Source: Epiperipatus broadwayi (lineage: Eukaryota; Onychophora; Udeonychophora; Euonychophora; Peripatidae). Taken from it: a stretch of 64,000 nucleotides of DNA. Positions 60,150 through 64,000 of the stretch are shown in pieces; the stretch's first letter is position 1, and each line of letters opens with the position of its first letter. The DNA lies in contig JAQFVV010000043.1 in assembly GCA_028023455.1 (NCBI GenBank), forward strand, positions 310,001-374,000, read 5' to 3'. Made by a program: the position numbers and the translations under genes. The notes below the pieces were generated by a model, which saw only the letters and a program-made list of their open reading frames with translations, did no database searches and was not told where the DNA came from.

Positions 60150-60233
60150 CATGTGTCAAACCATCGGCCAAACCCGCAAACCTGGGACAACTGCTTGTAA
60201 GGCAGCTGTGCTGACCACTCGACCATCAACACT
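60150..60233 (-). repeat. tRNA-like short SINE, copy 2
   Basis: The minus strand reads AGTGTTGATGGTCGAGTGG, CAGCTGCCTTACAAGCAG and a degenerate B box, then tttgacacatg and an A-run, as at 50888. Flanks contain related phrases (acactgcactaatttttt at 60129 and acattgcattaatttttt at 60260), possibly an aged target duplication. Confidence 0.65.
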
Positions 60234-60239
60234 TGTTTT

Positions 60240-62452
60240 TTATTATTATTAAAAACAAACATTGCATTAATTTTTTGTTTCAAATTAAATTTTTAATCCT
60301 TTTTTTTAAATTTATTGTAAATAAAAAAAAGTTTCTATTCTTTGTATCAAGAACTGCTTGTATTCTATGAGGATAAACTTATATATTATGGTCATCATCT
60401 AAAGGAATATGCCATTTTTTTTATAGAGAAAATCTTTAAATTCTTTGAAAGAATTTGATTCTTCTCAGAAGGTTTATTTGTTAATGTTTAAATCAGATTG
60501 TTTTGAGGATTTTAGAGATATGTAACATCCTCTTGTTTCAAATTCAATATTTAACCTTCTGGAATATTTAACCATTACCTTTGCAGGTGAAACAATATTT
60601 GCATTTTAAGATAGGATTCTTCAAAAGTCCATACACCCATGTAAACTGATGATTTGAATAAAAAATATAGTCACCCAAATTTTGATAATTTTATCACCCT
60701 GTTTTGCAATTGAAAAAGGACATACAAGTTGACAGGTCTCATTTAGCAGTCATCAAATGAAATGCTTTAATTAAGCTATCCATTATTTGGTTCTTATGCT
60801 GATAATACATAATAGCATTCACACCAAAAATTTTGAAATAATCAATTGATTGTAAATATTTTTATTTATGAAGTTCATGCAGAAATGTTCATACATGTGT
60901 TGCTTCCAGTGTTAATTTTTGGCTACAGTCCTTCATAAGATTTATTATTCTCTTTCAATTTTTTCTATCATCTCTAGTGAATTAGTCAGTAAGTATATTT
61001 TGTATTGAAAATCTTAAAAAATTAAATCATTTAGCAAATATGGACATTGATGCTCTAGCTAGTTGATCAAAAATTTAATCCCATTTCAAAGTCAGATAAG
61101 TCTAATATTTCTTCTTGCAGGCTTATAAAAATGGCGTCAATTGTTCTTAATATGATACTTTGAAATTTATGAAGTTCTTTTTTTAAAAAAAACTGATAAA
61201 TTTGTAATGTATTTTCATTCTTGTGCCATTTGTAAGAAAAATTAATAGTAATACAGGAGGTTCTATTATTTTGTCCAATATATATAGATATAATTATGTT
61301 GAAATGAATGTTTTCACTGGCAAAAGATGTTTTATAAAACATGTTGTCAGGAGCAACCGTGTTTAATAAAATAATATTAAAGTAAATATACCGATGTTTT
61401 GATAATACGCCCATTATTGGGTAAAAAGGCAGTAATAACCACGTAGCAGAGATAATTGTATCACGTGGTTGTTACATCACGTGGTTGTTAAATAGTTTGA
61501 CTTAAATTTGGCAATATTAAGTTATGTAGTTTGTAAAATCTTCCTCAAGTTGATTATTTTTAAAACTGGAACGATTATAAGTTTACTCTAAAGGATATTT
61601 TTTTAGCTTTTAAAGATACAAATCTAATCATTTTTATAGGATGAAAAATTCAATTGATAATGCTTAATTATTGTTGTAGTATTTTGCTATTGCTTATTAT
61701 TTTAAATCTCTTAAATACTTTATTCTAACATCTATTTTTTATAGTTTCTCCATAAAGTTTAACGTGCTTTGATTTCTTTTGGTGTGTGTGTGTGATAAAA
61801 TATATATCTTGCCATTCTTAAAATATTTTATGAAAAGAAGTTATTATAGCATTTTATATATGTACAGATTAAATTGCTTTTTATGTAATAGATTTTAATA
61901 CACAAATACATTCACATACGTTTTCATATAGTATATATTTGTGCGGAATGAATTGTTGTTTTTATATACCTATAACTCATTTCTGTATATTTTTATACAT
62001 ACTTAGATACATGTATTATGGTCTATGTTGTGCATTGTAATATAATTTTAGATTTATATGATTTTTTTTTTTAAAAATACTAAATACTATCAAAGTAAAA
62101 AAAGATTTTGCTAATTTTTACAATTAGTTGTTTAATTCAAAATTTTTATTTTATGTTCGAGTCAAAAGTAAAGTAAGAAACATTTTTATATTTTGTCTTG
62201 ATTTTTTTTTATATCTGCATTAAAAATCATGTAAGAACATTATTTAATATTTCATTATATTATTTACTTATCATGAATCGTATATATTTTTTTTTTGTAT
62301 GCAGGGATATATATATATGTTTTATATGTAAATATATACGTAAGTATATATTTATGTTTAGTACAAATTTGATACTTGAAAGCAGATTTTATGACTAAAA
62401 ATATTTATGCATCAGGATAATGTAACAGGATTATATTTGATCATTATTTAGT
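60240..62452. other. AT-rich stretch; no gene recognised
   Basis: A minus-strand open frame of 115 codons (61067-61414) has no recognisable domain and AT-driven composition, so I do not call it. A short repeat cluster at 61428-61495 contains two atcacgtggttgtta units with an inverted taaccacgta. TA-rich tracts occur near 62300. Confidence 0.45.
61428..61495. repeat. CACGTG-containing direct repeat
   Basis: The unit atcacgtggttgtta occurs twice, 16-17 bases apart (about 61459 and 61475), with an inverted aataaccacgtagc at about 61435. CACGTG is a palindromic E-box, but no promoter is seen nearby. Confidence 0.6.
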
Positions 62453-62465
62453 GGTATTTTATCTC

Positions 62466-62617
62466 TAAACATTACATGATTACTATCTCATACTAGCACA
62501 TAATTGTTATTAAACAATTCAAAACAAAGCAAAACTCTCCATATAGTAGTGCCATCTTGATTGCTCTTGTTAGCACAAGATGGCACTACTATATGGAGTG
62601 TTTTCCTTTGTTTTGAA
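62466..62617 (+). repeat. FB1 minimal foldback (152 bp) with 13-bp target duplication
   Basis: It runs from taaacattacatgattact to ggagtgttttcctttgttttgaa, with arms of about 45-50 bp around a ttgattgctcttg spacer. The perfect direct repeat ggtattttatctc lies at 62453-62465 and 62618-62630. Confidence 0.92.
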
Positions 62618-62630
62618 GGTATTTTATCTC

Positions 62631-63534
62631 CTTGAAAACATTTTGTATATCTGTATATAATGTACCATGCAAACACACACACATACATAAAGTATTAGTT
62701 ATCTTAAGAATAAAGATATAACTCATCATTAATATTGCTAAGAAAATCTTATAAAAATCATGTTGTTCACCCTTTCAAAAACTATAAATAAATAATGTAT
62801 GTAATCTTGATATATTTATTTCCATATGATGATTATACTGTTATATATAAATAGCTTCTTTTTAGCACAAATTAATGCTAATTGCTATTTTTATTTAAAG
62901 AACAAAAGATGTACAATTTATTATGAAATCAAAATAAATAATTTTAATCGTCACATCATAAAATGTATGTCAAATCATATATGCTTACATTTTGTATATT
63001 AATTTTTAATTAAATAATACTTAAATTTATTTCCTTTTCAGGAATTAAATGTAAGACTCCTTTTACATGTATTGATGTATTATTTTAACATTAAAAAAAT
63101 AAAGTCGCATTAATTTTTAATTCTTAAATATCTTACTCAGTTGAGTTTTACTCTCAGTGTTAAATCATACTTTTGTGCTTTCGTAATTTAAATGTTTACC
63201 AGTTTTTCTATTTGTAACGTGATTTTCTTTTTTATGTGATTATTTGTGTAGGCTTTTTTAAATTCCGAATGTATTGTCTATATTGTAATAAAATATTAAT
63301 AATTTTAAGAATGATTCTGTTATTACACACTCACTTCATAACGATTATTTATTTCTGAATAAATACTGTGCTCTAATACGAAATAAGGCGTTATTAATTT
63401 TTTAGAATATTGGTACAATACTTTATATGTAAGTACTTGTAATCTTTGATTGTTGTTTAGTAAATAATGTATCCTTGCTGTAATTTTTGAGAAAAAAATT
63501 AGAAGTTTACATTTAAAAAATAAAACAAATCAAT
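62631..63534. other. AT-rich stretch without recognised features
   Basis: Several AATAAA hexamers are present, as expected by chance in such AT-rich sequence. No gene was recognised. Confidence 0.45.
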
Positions 63535-63547
63535 AACATCAAAATTA

Positions 63548-63979
63548 AGCCAATAAACATCACACGACCACCACTTCTTATGCTTGTGTATAACTGTTTT
63601 AAAACAAGCAAAACTCACTATACATATTGCCACACACAGCAAGCTAGAGTAATCAATGGATGCCAGAAGGCTTGTGCATAAAATCCCCATCTAGTGCCTA
63701 TTCATCCAATATCCCCAGATTAGTTTCTGGCTTGTGGTCTTCGTCAGTGAGGAGCCTTGGATCTGAGAGCACTGCACCTAGATCTTAGGATCTAATGCAA
63801 TCCTCCAGCAGCCACCTTTTATCTCCATTTAACTACAAAACTATGAGTCTTAAACTGAAAACACCTTAATGTTTTCATTCCAAGCCCTTTTGCTTATATA
63901 GTCATATGGGTCTGAACTCAGTTTAGTACCATACATTTTGCTGTGTGGCAACATATATAGTGAGTTTTGCCTGATTTAA
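63548..63979 (+). repeat. FB1 long copy (432 bp) with 13-bp target duplication
   Basis: The left part is complete (leader, core, atccaatatccccagattag, gagagcactgcacctagatc, ctccagcagccacc). The rest is an otherwise unseen segment with only about 35 bases of inverted right arm (tgctgtgtggcaacatatat). The perfect direct repeat aacatcaaaatta lies at 63535-63547 and 63980-63992. Confidence 0.9.
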
Positions 63980-64000
63980 AACATCAAAATTATCAGTTAA

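Noticed and set aside
61067-61414. 115-codon minus-strand ORF
   Set aside because: It has no recognisable domain, its composition is driven by AT-rich DNA, and no supporting splice or promoter context is visible.
1-64000. CRISPR array, bacterial operon or phage content
   Set aside because: Spaced-repeat arrays and ribosome-binding-site-linked genes are absent. Spliceosomal introns and animal transposons show this is a metazoan nuclear sequence.

Overview
This is an AT-rich stretch of animal (metazoan) nuclear DNA. It has spliceosomal GT-AG introns of up to about 11.5 kb, no operon structure, and interspersed repeats in most introns. The repeats are RTE-type LINEs, another non-LTR retrotransposon, a Penelope-like element, a hAT transposon, tRNA-derived short repeats and many foldback elements. 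The mix suggests an invertebrate with long introns, such as a mollusc or chelicerate. I cannot place the species from the sequence alone.

One protein-coding gene dominates the window. It is on the + strand, enters from the left edge and ends at a stop codon at 49287-49289. Eight exons (758-1147, 1236-1295, 1519-1859, 10149-10352, 17759-19489, 25860-26044, 37487-37611, 49072-49289) join with matching phases into one open frame of 1083 codons plus a stop. In order, the frame encodes a pre-NACHT segment, a Walker A P-loop, a Walker B strand, a winged-helix-like region and a string of WD40 repeats. This is the architecture of the NWD1/NWD2 family (NACHT and WD repeat domain proteins, STAND ATPases). 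The N-terminus lies upstream of the window.

Layout: 1-757 upstream sequence (intron of the same gene, with repeats); 758-1859 three exons; 1860-10148 intron with an RTE copy (about 3550-6245) and foldbacks; 10149-10352 exon; 10353-17758 intron with an RTE 3' end, a complete hAT element with 8-bp target duplication (14708-16334) and a long-armed foldback; 17759-19489 the largest exon; 19490-25859 intron with a second LINE type; 25860-26044 exon; 26045-37486 intron with a nested stack (an RTE LINE at about 29485-34480 interrupted by an 800-bp foldback element and by a Penelope-like element); 37487-37611 exon; 37612-49071 intron with several palindromes; 49072-49289 last coding exon; 49290-64000 no recognisable protein gene, but more foldbacks, an RTE copy and three related tRNA-like sequences.

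The most notable non-genic signal is the density of long inverted repeats. At least fifteen foldbacks have arms of 30 to about 290 bp, and most lie inside the transcribed gene. One family (here called FB1; names are mine) is bounded by 10-16 bp direct repeats at eight or more insertion sites, sometimes complete and sometimes short forms. Pre-mRNA from this locus should contain many long double-stranded hairpins.
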